Assembly: GCA_021617435.1 (NCBI GenBank)
Contig: JAJWCP010000031.1
Span: forward strand, 1 to 12,777
Source of the DNA: Pseudomonadota bacterium
GTDB taxonomy: Bacteria > Pseudomonadota > Alphaproteobacteria > RF32 > CAG-239
DNA: 12,777 nucleotides
Direction of reading: 5' to 3'
Each line of letters opens with the position of its first letter. Positions within the stretch are counted from its first letter, which is position 1. Below the pieces are notes generated by a model. It searched no databases. It was given only the letters and a program-made list of their open reading frames with translations, and was not told the origin of the DNA. Below, in pieces: positions 7,096 to 12,777 of this stretch. A program made the position numbers and the translations under genes.

Positions 7096-7749
7096 TTACA
7101 ACCTAAACTTTGATTCAATTACGGCGACAATGTCATCGTGCAATTCATCAACCGTTTTATCGGCATTTAACACAACGCACCGGTTCGGCTCATTTTCAGC
7201 AATTTCCAAATAACCGCCACGCAGTTTGTTATGCCACTCAAGCGCTTTATTTTCAAAGCGAACTTCTTTAACCTCCATACCTTCCGCCTTTTTGAACGAG
7301 CGCGCCAGTCCGATTTTGGGATTAATGTCCAAAATGATTGTTAAATCAGGCTTAAAATTACCGGCAACAAAGGCGTACAGCGCATTAACATCCTCACGCG
7401 ATAGGCGCTTGTCATAGGCATAATACTGATACGCCATTGTAGAATCGGCAAAGCGGTCGCTTAAAACCCACTCTCCTTTTTTAAGCGCAGGCCAAACTTT
7501 TTGCGTCAAATGTATGCGTCTGTCGGCAAAAAACAACAATGCCTCGCCGACCGCGTCTATTTTATCGCTTTCGCCTTCGGTTAAAATATGGCGCAACTGT
7601 TTGCCGATTTCGGTTCCACCCGGTTCTTTGGTTAAGACTGTTTTTTTACCTTTTTGCTCAAGGTAATCAGCCAATAATTTGATTTGGGTGGATTTTCCGG
7701 TTCCCTCGCCGCCTTCAAAGGTGATGAATTTTCCGGCTAAGGTTTCCAT
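7096..7749 (-). CDS. tmk: Thymidylate kinase
   Basis: Phosphorylates dTMP to dTDP with ATP, an essential step in dTTP supply. The protein is 217 residues, normal length. P-loop GGEGTGKS is at 13-20, the substrate-binding EPGG at 42-45, ADRRIH at 75-80, the DRF motif (SDRFADSTMAYQ) from 97, and the LID-like region with ARSFKK near 158-163. The strand ILDINP at about 138-143 matches the family. GGAG sits about nine bases before the ATG, overlapping the end of dacA, whose stop is one base upstream. It lies between dacA and holB, so wall maturation and replication genes are expressed together. Identification is firm. Confidence 0.96.
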   Translation of the reverse strand: METLAGKFITFEGGEGTGKSTQIKLLADYLEQKGKKTVLTKEPGGTEIGKQLRHILTEGESDKIDAVGEALLFFADRRIHLTQKVWPALKKGEWVLSDRFADSTMAYQYYAYDKRLSREDVNALYAFVAGNFKPDLTIILDINPKIGLARSFKKAEGMEVKEVRFENKALEWHNKLRGGYLEIAENEPNRCVVLNADKTVDELHDDIVAVIESKFRL

Positions 7750-7750
7750 A

Positions 7751-8893
7751 TTATTTATCTCCTAACACCAAATATTTTAAGTTTGCCCAAAAACGTCCCG
7801 TTACGCCAAGTTCGTCAATATCATCGGTTGCCACTAAATCAATTTTGCGAATTTCACCCTCAGGGTCATTAATTTCGGCATGACCGATAAGCTCGCCTTT
7901 TCTAATCGGAGCCTTAACCGGTTCATCATAAGCCACCTTCATTTTATACTGAAAGCGAGCATTGCGGCGAATAGTTTCGGTAATATCTTCCGGCACCGCG
8001 ATATTTACGCTTTTAACCTCGCCGTACCAAACCGGAACTTCCGCCATAACTTGTCCCGCCGATAAAATTTTGTAGTTATCAAATTCGCGGAAGCCGTAAT
8101 TCATGAGACGCTCAGCCTCTTCCGAGCGCTCTTTGTTGCTGCTCATGCCCGACATAACCTCAATTAAACGGCGTCCACCTTTGGCAACAGATGCGGTTAA
8201 GCAAAAACCGGCTTCATCAGTATGCCCGGTTTTTAAGCCATCAGCGCCTGACATGGTATAAAGTAGCGGATTGCGGTTGCCCTGTTTGATGTTGTTATGC
8301 TTAAATTCTTTTTCCGAAAAGATATGATAAAATTGCGGAAATTCTTTAATGATTTTGCGCGCGAGCAAAGCTAAATCTTCAACCGACATTTTTTGATCAG
8401 GATGAGGCAATCCGGTCGCGTTGGCAAAGGTACTGTTTTTAAGCCCGATTTTTTCAGCCGTTTCATTCATCAAAACCGCAAAATCTTCCTCCGTGCCGGC
8501 AATATTTTCAGCCGCGACAATGCATGCGTCATTGCCTGACTGCACGATAATTCCCTGCAACAAGTCTTCAACAGTAACATTTTCGCCGATTTTTAAAAAC
8601 ATAGTTGAACCGCCGCTTGCTGCGCCGCCTTTACGCCATGCGTTTTCACTGACGGTAAATGTATCTTCCAATGAGAGAGAGCCGTTTCTTAACTTATCAA
8701 AAATTATGTACAAAGTCATCAGTTTGCTCATGGAAGCCGGAGCAACTTTAACATCGTGGTCTTTGGTATAAATATACGCTCCGGTGTCATAATCAATTAA
8801 AATTGCATTGCGCGCGGCGGTTTCAAAGGCAAAAGCCTGTCCTGAAATACTGCTTAACAGCAATGCCGTAAATAACATTTTTTTACAATTCAT
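7751..8893 (-). CDS. dacA: D-alanyl-D-alanine carboxypeptidase (peptidase S11, DacA/PBP5-like)
   Basis: Penicillin-binding protein that removes the terminal D-Ala from peptidoglycan pentapeptides in the periplasm, limiting cross-linking. The protein is 380 residues. A signal peptide is visible at 1-22 (MNCKKMLFTALLL ... GQAFA). Catalytic motifs are complete: SMSK at 54-57 (Ser54 nucleophile, Lys57 base), SGN at 119-121, and KTGH at 221-224. A PBP5-type beta-rich C-terminal domain follows from about 270. The C-terminus (WANLKYLVLGDK) may form the amphipathic anchor seen in PBP5. AAGGAG precedes the ATG. It directly follows rlpA (12-base gap) and is one base from tmk. DacA, DacC and DacD cannot be separated by sequence alone, so the symbol denotes the family. 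Confidence 0.92.
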   Translation of the reverse strand: MNCKKMLFTALLLSSISGQAFAFETAARNAILIDYDTGAYIYTKDHDVKVAPASMSKLMTLYIIFDKLRNGSLSLEDTFTVSENAWRKGGAASGGSTMFLKIGENVTVEDLLQGIIVQSGNDACIVAAENIAGTEEDFAVLMNETAEKIGLKNSTFANATGLPHPDQKMSVEDLALLARKIIKEFPQFYHIFSEKEFKHNNIKQGNRNPLLYTMSGADGLKTGHTDEAGFCLTASVAKGGRRLIEVMSGMSSNKERSEEAERLMNYGFREFDNYKILSAGQVMAEVPVWYGEVKSVNIAVPEDITETIRRNARFQYKMKVAYDEPVKAPIRKGELIGHAEINDPEGEIRKIDLVATDDIDELGVTGRFWANLKYLVLGDK

Positions 8894-8905
8894 CTCTATT
8901 TCTCC

Positions 8906-9724
8906 TTATTCTTTTATGATTTTGGCATCATAAACGCCATAATTTCTGATTTTGTTAAGCGTAACAACCGCCTCTTCCTCATGTGAGAAAGGACCAATAC
9001 GCACGCGATAAAACATTGTATTGCCGACAAAAGCGTTGCTTACGCTGCTTTTGCCGAATTGTGATAATTTAGCCGACAAATTGTCAGCATATTCTTGTTG
9101 TGTAAACGAACCGGCTTGGATATAATAACTGACTTCGCTAGTGTTTACCGCCGGAACTTTCATTACCGGAATAGTTACATTTTCAGGAACTTTTTGACCT
9201 AACAGCGCCGCTTTAAGCGCTTTGCTTTCTTTAGCCATAATCTCAACTCGCACTTTGGTAATTCCTTTGGTCTGGTAGCCCAAAAGCTGCGCGCCGCGTT
9301 TAGAAATATCAATAATACGTTCTTTAGCATAAGGACCGCGGTCATTAACGCGTAGCACAAGCGAGCGCCCGTTTTCAAGGTTGGTAACTTTTACAATGGA
9401 CGGCAATGGCAAGGTGCGATGGGCGGCAGTTAAGGTATTCATATCATAACGCTCGCCGTTGGCGGTTTTTTTGGCGTGAAAATCCTCGCCGTACCAACTG
9501 GCCATACCAACCTCGGAATAATCATAATCTTCAGCCGGATAATACCATTTACCCATAATTTTATACGGATTGCCAACCTTATACATTCCGCCGTATTGTT
9601 TAATGGTTATGGCTTGCGCCTGCGGCGAAAGTCCGCTCAACTCAGGTGTTCCGGTTGAGGAACATGCTGCCAACACGGTTATTAACATCAAGCTTACGCA
9701 AATTTTTATTTTTTTTAGGTACAT
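8906..9724 (-). CDS. rlpA: RlpA family septal lipoprotein (DPBB + SPOR)
   Basis: Outer-membrane lipoprotein which, in Pseudomonas aeruginosa, is a lytic transglycosylase cutting glycan strands stripped of stem peptides at the division site. The protein is 272 residues. A signal sequence ends in lipobox LAAC with Cys21 as the acylation site, followed by Ser-Ser, which favours sorting to the outer membrane. The double-psi beta-barrel domain covers about 72-165: SWYGEDFHAKKTANGE (76-91), LTAAHRTLP and RVNDRGPYAKERIIDIS. Glu91, His102 and Asp128 match, by spacing as I recall it, the residues important in P. aeruginosa RlpA. The SPOR domain (about 197-271) should bind denuded septal glycans. The start has only a weak ribosome site (GCGAGAA). 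It lies between mltB and dacA, a coherent wall-remodelling group, and its lipoprotein nature makes it a likely client of the LolCD transporter in this window. Confidence 0.93.
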   Translation of the reverse strand: MYLKKIKICVSLMLITVLAACSSTGTPELSGLSPQAQAITIKQYGGMYKVGNPYKIMGKWYYPAEDYDYSEVGMASWYGEDFHAKKTANGERYDMNTLTAAHRTLPLPSIVKVTNLENGRSLVLRVNDRGPYAKERIIDISKRGAQLLGYQTKGITKVRVEIMAKESKALKAALLGQKVPENVTIPVMKVPAVNTSEVSYYIQAGSFTQQEYADNLSAKLSQFGKSSVSNAFVGNTMFYRVRIGPFSHEEEAVVTLNKIRNYGVYDAKIIKE

Positions 9725-9761
9725 CTTATTGTTTGTTCTCGCTTTTAATAATCATATCGGC

Positions 9762-11093
9762 TTAATTTAACTTGCTTTTAGCTTTACGTCCAGTACCATT
9801 TTCAGCCTGTGAATTTTTTGCCTTTAAATTTTTAGGCGGTTGCACCGGAACAATAAAGCCGGTTTTAGAATTATAATGACGGATTTTGTTAAGTAATTGC
9901 CAATCAGGATAACCATCCCGGTGCATTCCGGCCTTTGCCTGTAATTTTTTTACGGCTTGTTTGGTTTTAGGTCCTAAAATTCCGTCTTCTTTAAGTTTGG
10001 TGCGCAACAGTTTGTTGGCAAAAACCTGAACCTCTTTAACCTCTTTATCGGTGAGTTTATATTGTTGATTATTGTTAATGGCGCGGTGCGGCAATTCATT
10101 ATCAATGTAATCTGCCAAAATCCCGATAGCCAAGGCATAATTTTCTGAGCGATTCCATATCAAAATACGCTTGAAATTACCAAACACCATATAAGCATTA
10201 CCTTTGCGACCATCCGGAATAATCAAGGCGCCTTTTAAATCCTGCTTCCATGGCAATTTTTTACCCTCCGCAGTTTTTACGCCCAAATCAGACCATTCTT
10301 TAACCGTCTTTATATGTTTATAGCCGGTTTCAAGGTAATTGAAATTCCATGGCAGGCGCACTTTGTCACCCCACGGCTCATCAGCTTTCCACCCCAGTTT
10401 ACTTAAATAATTGGCAGCTGAGCCGACTGCGTCATCAAACGAATCCCAAATATCAACAACACCGTCGCCATCATAGTCTATCGCATAGGCGTTATAAGTT
10501 GAGGGCATGAACTGAAAATGCCCCATAGCTCCTGCCCACGAGCCTAACATTTTGTCATTTTGCAAATCATGTTTTTCCATAATTTTCAATACATTAAACA
10601 ACTCATTTTTGAAAAAATCAGCTCGGCGATTATTATAACTTAAATTAGTTAAACCGTCAATTAAGTGATACTTGCCTTTATTTTCGCCAAAGTTGGTTTC
10701 AACCGCCCAAAAAGCAGTCAGATAATTAAGCGGAACGCCGTATTCTTGTTCAAGAGTCGGATAATCTTTTTGCAATTTGCGATAATAACTGCGGGCTTTT
10801 TCAATTCGGTGCGGATTAACCAGACGATTGATATAATCTTTGGATGTTAAAACAAACTCCGCCTGTGTTTTATCTTTGCTCACCACTTCCGGAGCTTGGT
10901 GATAATAGCTGTTGTCACCATAGGCTCTATCAATCGTTTTAGGGCTGATGCCGCGCTTTATCATATCGGCTTTAAGTTCAGTTAAAAACATCCGCCATTC
11001 TTTGGTCGGCTCATATTCGGCAGTTTTTGCTTCAGCCGCAAAAGCCATTGCCAGAATCAGTAAAGTTATAAATATTTTTTTTAAGACCAACAT
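9762..11093 (-). CDS. MltB-family lytic murein transglycosylase with C-terminal peptidoglycan-binding domain
   Basis: Periplasmic enzyme cleaving the MurNAc-GlcNAc bond of peptidoglycan to give 1,6-anhydro ends. The protein is 443 residues. The signal peptide spans about 1-22 and ends AMAFAAEA; there is no lipobox cysteine, so unlike E. coli MltB it is predicted soluble. The SLT_2 catalytic domain covers about 30-335, with probable catalytic Glu132 in AFWAVETNFGENKG, GAMGHFQFMPSTY at 188-200, and an EF-hand-like DYDGDGVVDIWDS at 206-218. A PG_binding_1 domain (about 346-405) carries the DGILGPKTKQAVKKLQ motif. The last ~35 residues are a basic, Pro/Lys/Asn-rich tail. The ATG has AGGG just upstream and is preceded by a good promoter; it opens the operon with rlpA and dacA. 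The name mltB is withheld because several Mlt paralogues share this architecture. Confidence 0.9.
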   Translation of the reverse strand: MLVLKKIFITLLILAMAFAAEAKTAEYEPTKEWRMFLTELKADMIKRGISPKTIDRAYGDNSYYHQAPEVVSKDKTQAEFVLTSKDYINRLVNPHRIEKARSYYRKLQKDYPTLEQEYGVPLNYLTAFWAVETNFGENKGKYHLIDGLTNLSYNNRRADFFKNELFNVLKIMEKHDLQNDKMLGSWAGAMGHFQFMPSTYNAYAIDYDGDGVVDIWDSFDDAVGSAANYLSKLGWKADEPWGDKVRLPWNFNYLETGYKHIKTVKEWSDLGVKTAEGKKLPWKQDLKGALIIPDGRKGNAYMVFGNFKRILIWNRSENYALAIGILADYIDNELPHRAINNNQQYKLTDKEVKEVQVFANKLLRTKLKEDGILGPKTKQAVKKLQAKAGMHRDGYPDWQLLNKIRHYNSKTGFIVPVQPPKNLKAKNSQAENGTGRKAKSKLN

Positions 11094-11121
11094 CTTACAC
11101 CCTATTTACAAATATGTGCCA

Positions 11122-11150
11122 AGTGTAAAGCATTTAAAACAAACTTGCAA
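11122..11150 (-). promoter_or_regulatory. Sigma-70-like promoter for the mltB-rlpA-dacA operon
   Basis: On the minus strand TTGCAA (11150-11145), a 17-base spacer and TACACT (11127-11122) lie in the only sizeable intergenic gap of the right half, between hflX and the transglycosylase gene. Start would be near 11115, leaving a leader of about 20 bases with AGGG before the ATG. Matches are 4 of 6 at -35 and 4 of 6 at -10 with ideal spacing. The whole run down to dnaJ has small gaps, so this may drive up to nine genes. Confidence 0.45.
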
Positions 11151-11190
11151 CCCGCTCTTGAATTTATAAGATGATTTTTGCACAAGATGA

Positions 11191-12498
11191 TTACGCCAAA
11201 AGCTTAATTCCGAAAATTTTAGATAATTTTGCAGCCTCGGTCGCGCCGATTTTAAGCGAAAACACGATTTTATCTTCTGTTTGATCCGTACTTAACACTT
11301 CCGCATTGGCGTAAAGCCATGATTGCAGTTTGCCGTTATCTGCGGCGACCGCGACTTGATAAGTTTTATTATGCGCGGCGAGTTTATCATCAATAAGTTT
11401 TAACAAAGCTTCACATCCCTGCCCCGTTGTTGCCGAAACCGCCAAAAGTGCTTTGTATTGATTATTCAGTTTATGGGTTAAAATATCTTTTTCACCTTCA
11501 GTCAAGAGGTCGGTTTTATTTAAAACTTCAATATAATTTTCGGCGCTTTCTATCTGTTTTAAGCCCAAATTGTGCAAAACTTCAAGCACATCGGCGCGCT
11601 GCAGGTCGGTATCGGCGTTTGATATATCGCGCACATGCACCACAATATCGGCTTCTAAAACTTCTTCCAACGTGGAGCGAAACGCCATCACTAGTTCATG
11701 CGGAAGATCGGAAATAAAACCGACCGTATCGGAAACAATCACTTCACGCCCCGATTGAAGAGCAACTTTGCGCAATGTAGGGTCAAGCGTGGCAAACAGC
11801 ATATTTTCAGAGAGCACATTACTGCCGGATAACCGATTAAACAGCGATGATTTGCCGGCATTGGTATAACCAACCAACGCCACAATCGGATACGGGACTT
11901 TGCGGCGATTACCGCGCTGCAGTTCGCGCGTGTTTTTAACTTTTTCAAGCTCTTTTTTAATTTTGATGATTTTTTCATCAATAATACGCCTGTCAAGCTC
12001 TATTTGTTTTTCACCGGGACCGCCCAAAAAACCGGCGCCGCCACGTTGGCGCTCAAGGTGGGTCCAACTTCTGACCAAACGCGAGCGCTGATAGGTTAAA
12101 TGCGCAAGAGCAACTTGCAATTTACCTTCATTGGTCTGCGCACGTTCGCCGAAAATTTCAAGTATCAGCGCAGTGCGGTCAATTACTTTAACATTAAGCT
12201 CCTTTTCAAGGTTGCGCTGCTGAATCGGAGTGAGCGCGGCATCAACAATCATCAACCAAATATCATTAATTTCAGCTTTTTGCTTGATGTTTTCAATAAA
12301 AGTTCGGCTAAAAAAAGTTGCGGGCTTTATTTCGCGGATTTTGGGCGATTCGGTAAATACAACATTTAAATTAATAGCCAGAGAAAGCCCGATTGCTTCA
12401 GCCAAACGGCTTTCGGCAGACATGAGCTTTTTCCGGCTTAAAACAAACGGACAAACCACACATACGTTGGTTTTAACGTTTTGATTAAATTCAGGCAA
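11191..12498 (-). CDS. hflX: GTPase HflX
   Basis: Ribosome-associated GTPase that in E. coli splits stalled 70S ribosomes under heat stress. The protein is 435 residues. The N-terminal HflX domain covers about 10-195 and contains the signature [20 protein letters not shown] (152-171), preceding a coiled-coil-like charged helix. The G domain follows: G1 GYTNAGKS 210-217, G2 Thr237 in FATLDPT, G3 DTVG 257-260, G4 NKTD 327-330, and G5 SAT 355-357. A C-terminal domain covers about 375-435. The start appears to be TTG at 12498-12496, three bases after the hfq stop. The first ATG lies only at residue 26 and would delete the strand [10 protein letters not shown] needed by the fold. The ribosome site (GAAGAA) is weak, so translation is probably coupled to hfq. 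The hfq-hflX order is conserved across many Proteobacteria. Confidence 0.94.
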   Translation of the reverse strand: MPEFNQNVKTNVCVVCPFVLSRKKLMSAESRLAEAIGLSLAINLNVVFTESPKIREIKPATFFSRTFIENIKQKAEINDIWLMIVDAALTPIQQRNLEKELNVKVIDRTALILEIFGERAQTNEGKLQVALAHLTYQRSRLVRSWTHLERQRGGAGFLGGPGEKQIELDRRIIDEKIIKIKKELEKVKNTRELQRGNRRKVPYPIVALVGYTNAGKSSLFNRLSGSNVLSENMLFATLDPTLRKVALQSGREVIVSDTVGFISDLPHELVMAFRSTLEEVLEADIVVHVRDISNADTDLQRADVLEVLHNLGLKQIESAENYIEVLNKTDLLTEGEKDILTHKLNNQYKALLAVSATTGQGCEALLKLIDDKLAAHNKTYQVAVAADNGKLQSWLYANAEVLSTDQTEDKIVFSLKIGATEAAKLSKIFGIKLLA

Positions 12499-12501
12499 GT
12501 T

Positions 12502-12720
12502 TTATTCTTCTACAACATCAACGGCTTGCACCGGCATAATGGTGGAAACTGCGTGTTTATAAACAAGCTGAGTATGACCATCGCGGCGCAAAAGCAAAGA
12601 ACTGTCATCAAACCATGTAATAACGCCCTGCAACTTTACACCGTTGATTAAAAACACGGTAACAGCAATTTTGTTTTCTTTTATATCATTTAAAAAATCA
12701 TTCTGTGCATTTTTAGTCAT
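12502..12720 (-). CDS. hfq: RNA-binding protein Hfq
   Basis: Hexameric Sm-like RNA chaperone pairing small RNAs with mRNAs. The protein is 72 residues with almost no C-terminal tail (E. coli has 102). Sm1 covers about 18-47 with the intact NGVKLQG loop (26-32); Sm2 contains [10 protein letters not shown] (54-63), including Lys55 and His56 of the proximal pore. The TWFD and LLRRDG segments have an alphaproteobacterial flavour. Two oddities are visible. The residue matching E. coli Phe42, which stacks on uracil in the proximal site, is Ser40 (WFDDSSLLL), and Gln41 is replaced by Asp39. The rim patch RRER of E. coli is KENK (14-17). ATG 12720-12718 has no strong Shine-Dalgarno. It is followed three bases after its stop by hflX. 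Confidence 0.96.
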   Translation of the reverse strand: MTKNAQNDFLNDIKENKIAVTVFLINGVKLQGVITWFDDSSLLLRRDGHTQLVYKHAVSTIMPVQAVDVVEE

Positions 12721-12743
12721 TTAAGACCATCGATATCTGCATA

Positions 12744-12776
12744 TTACTTTTTGTCGGCAGCATAAGTATGCGGGTC
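12744..12776 (-). CDS. Possible C-terminal end of an upstream gene (5' part outside window)
   Basis: On the minus strand one frame reads DPHTYAADKK and stops at TAA 12746-12744, leaving 23 bases before the hfq ATG. The hydrophilic, alanine- and lysine-containing ending is plausible for a real protein terminus, and genes in this region are tightly packed. The two other frames are also open to the window edge (one stops at 12721, another runs into hfq), so ten residues cannot settle which frame is coding. In many Alphaproteobacteria ntrX or a trk gene precedes hfq, but nothing here identifies the product. Confidence 0.25.
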   Translation of the reverse strand, partial: DPHTYAADKK

Positions 12777-12777
12777 C

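Noticed and set aside
9726..9755. Nine-residue minus-strand reading frame (MIIKSENKQ) ending one base before the rlpA ATG, as a leader peptide.
   Set aside because: No ribosome site, no attenuator-like structure and no codon bias; probably chance in a 37-base gap.
11136..11186. Imperfect stem (CTTGTGCAA / TTGCAAG on the minus strand) followed by TTTGTTTT after hflX, as a terminator.
   Set aside because: Seven-base stem with a bulge and a loop of nearly 30 bases, overlapping the -35 of the promoter I call; not convincing.
11168..11192. Direct repeat AAGATGATT twice, 16 bases apart, between hflX and the transglycosylase gene.
   Set aside because: Short, AT-rich, only two copies and partly in the hflX stop; expected by chance.
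1..12777. Search for mobile elements, CRISPR arrays, toxin-antitoxin pairs, phage genes, tRNA/rRNA or a defence island.
   Set aside because: No repeats, transposase motifs, cloverleaf-like sequence or unusual small gene pairs seen; nearly every base is covered by recognisable core genes.

Overview
This is a moderately AT-rich (about 40% GC by eye), densely coded chromosomal segment. Thirteen essentially complete genes lie on the minus strand, the 3' end of one gene lies on the plus strand at the left edge, and a possible sliver of another gene sits at the right edge. Gene content and protein sequences point to an Alphaproteobacterium. The evidence is the hfq-hflX pair, an Hfq core of alphaproteobacterial type, the run rlpA-dacA-tmk-holB-tatD-MBL hydrolase, and a single LolC/E-type permease followed by lolD. 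The low GC suggests an AT-rich, perhaps host-associated lineage, but the window does not settle genus or family.

Layout in transcription order (right to left). (1) hfq and hflX (12720-11191) are separated by 3 bases; hflX appears to start at TTG. (2) After about 97 bases holding a good sigma-70-like promoter comes a tight nine-gene run from 11093 to 2382. It begins with three periplasmic peptidoglycan enzymes: an MltB-family lytic transglycosylase, the lipoprotein RlpA, and a DacA-type D,D-carboxypeptidase. Thymidylate kinase and the DNA polymerase III delta-prime subunit (holB) follow. Next are three putative metal-dependent hydrolases in a row: TatD, a PhnP-like metallo-beta-lactamase-fold protein, and a DHH/DHHA1 phosphoesterase. 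dnaJ closes the run. (3) A second visible promoter precedes lolC/lolE-type permease and lolD (2325-357), which overlap by 8 bases and encode the inner-membrane lipoprotein-release ABC transporter. (4) On the plus strand, converging on lolD with a 15-base gap, is the C-terminal part of a predicted SAM-dependent methyltransferase.

Functionally this is core housekeeping: post-transcriptional regulation and ribosome rescue (Hfq, HflX), septal wall remodelling (MltB, RlpA, DacA), dTTP supply and replication clamp loading (Tmk, HolB), nucleic-acid or nucleotide hydrolysis (TatD, MBL, DHH), protein folding (DnaJ) and outer-membrane lipoprotein sorting (LolCD). RlpA is itself a predicted Lol substrate, linking the two ends of the window. 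No gene-free stretch longer than about 100 bases exists. I see no tRNA, rRNA, insertion sequence, prophage, CRISPR array or defence system, and no convincing undescribed system. The items most worth a second look are the altered RNA-binding residues in Hfq and the run of three putative phosphodiesterases or nucleases before dnaJ.
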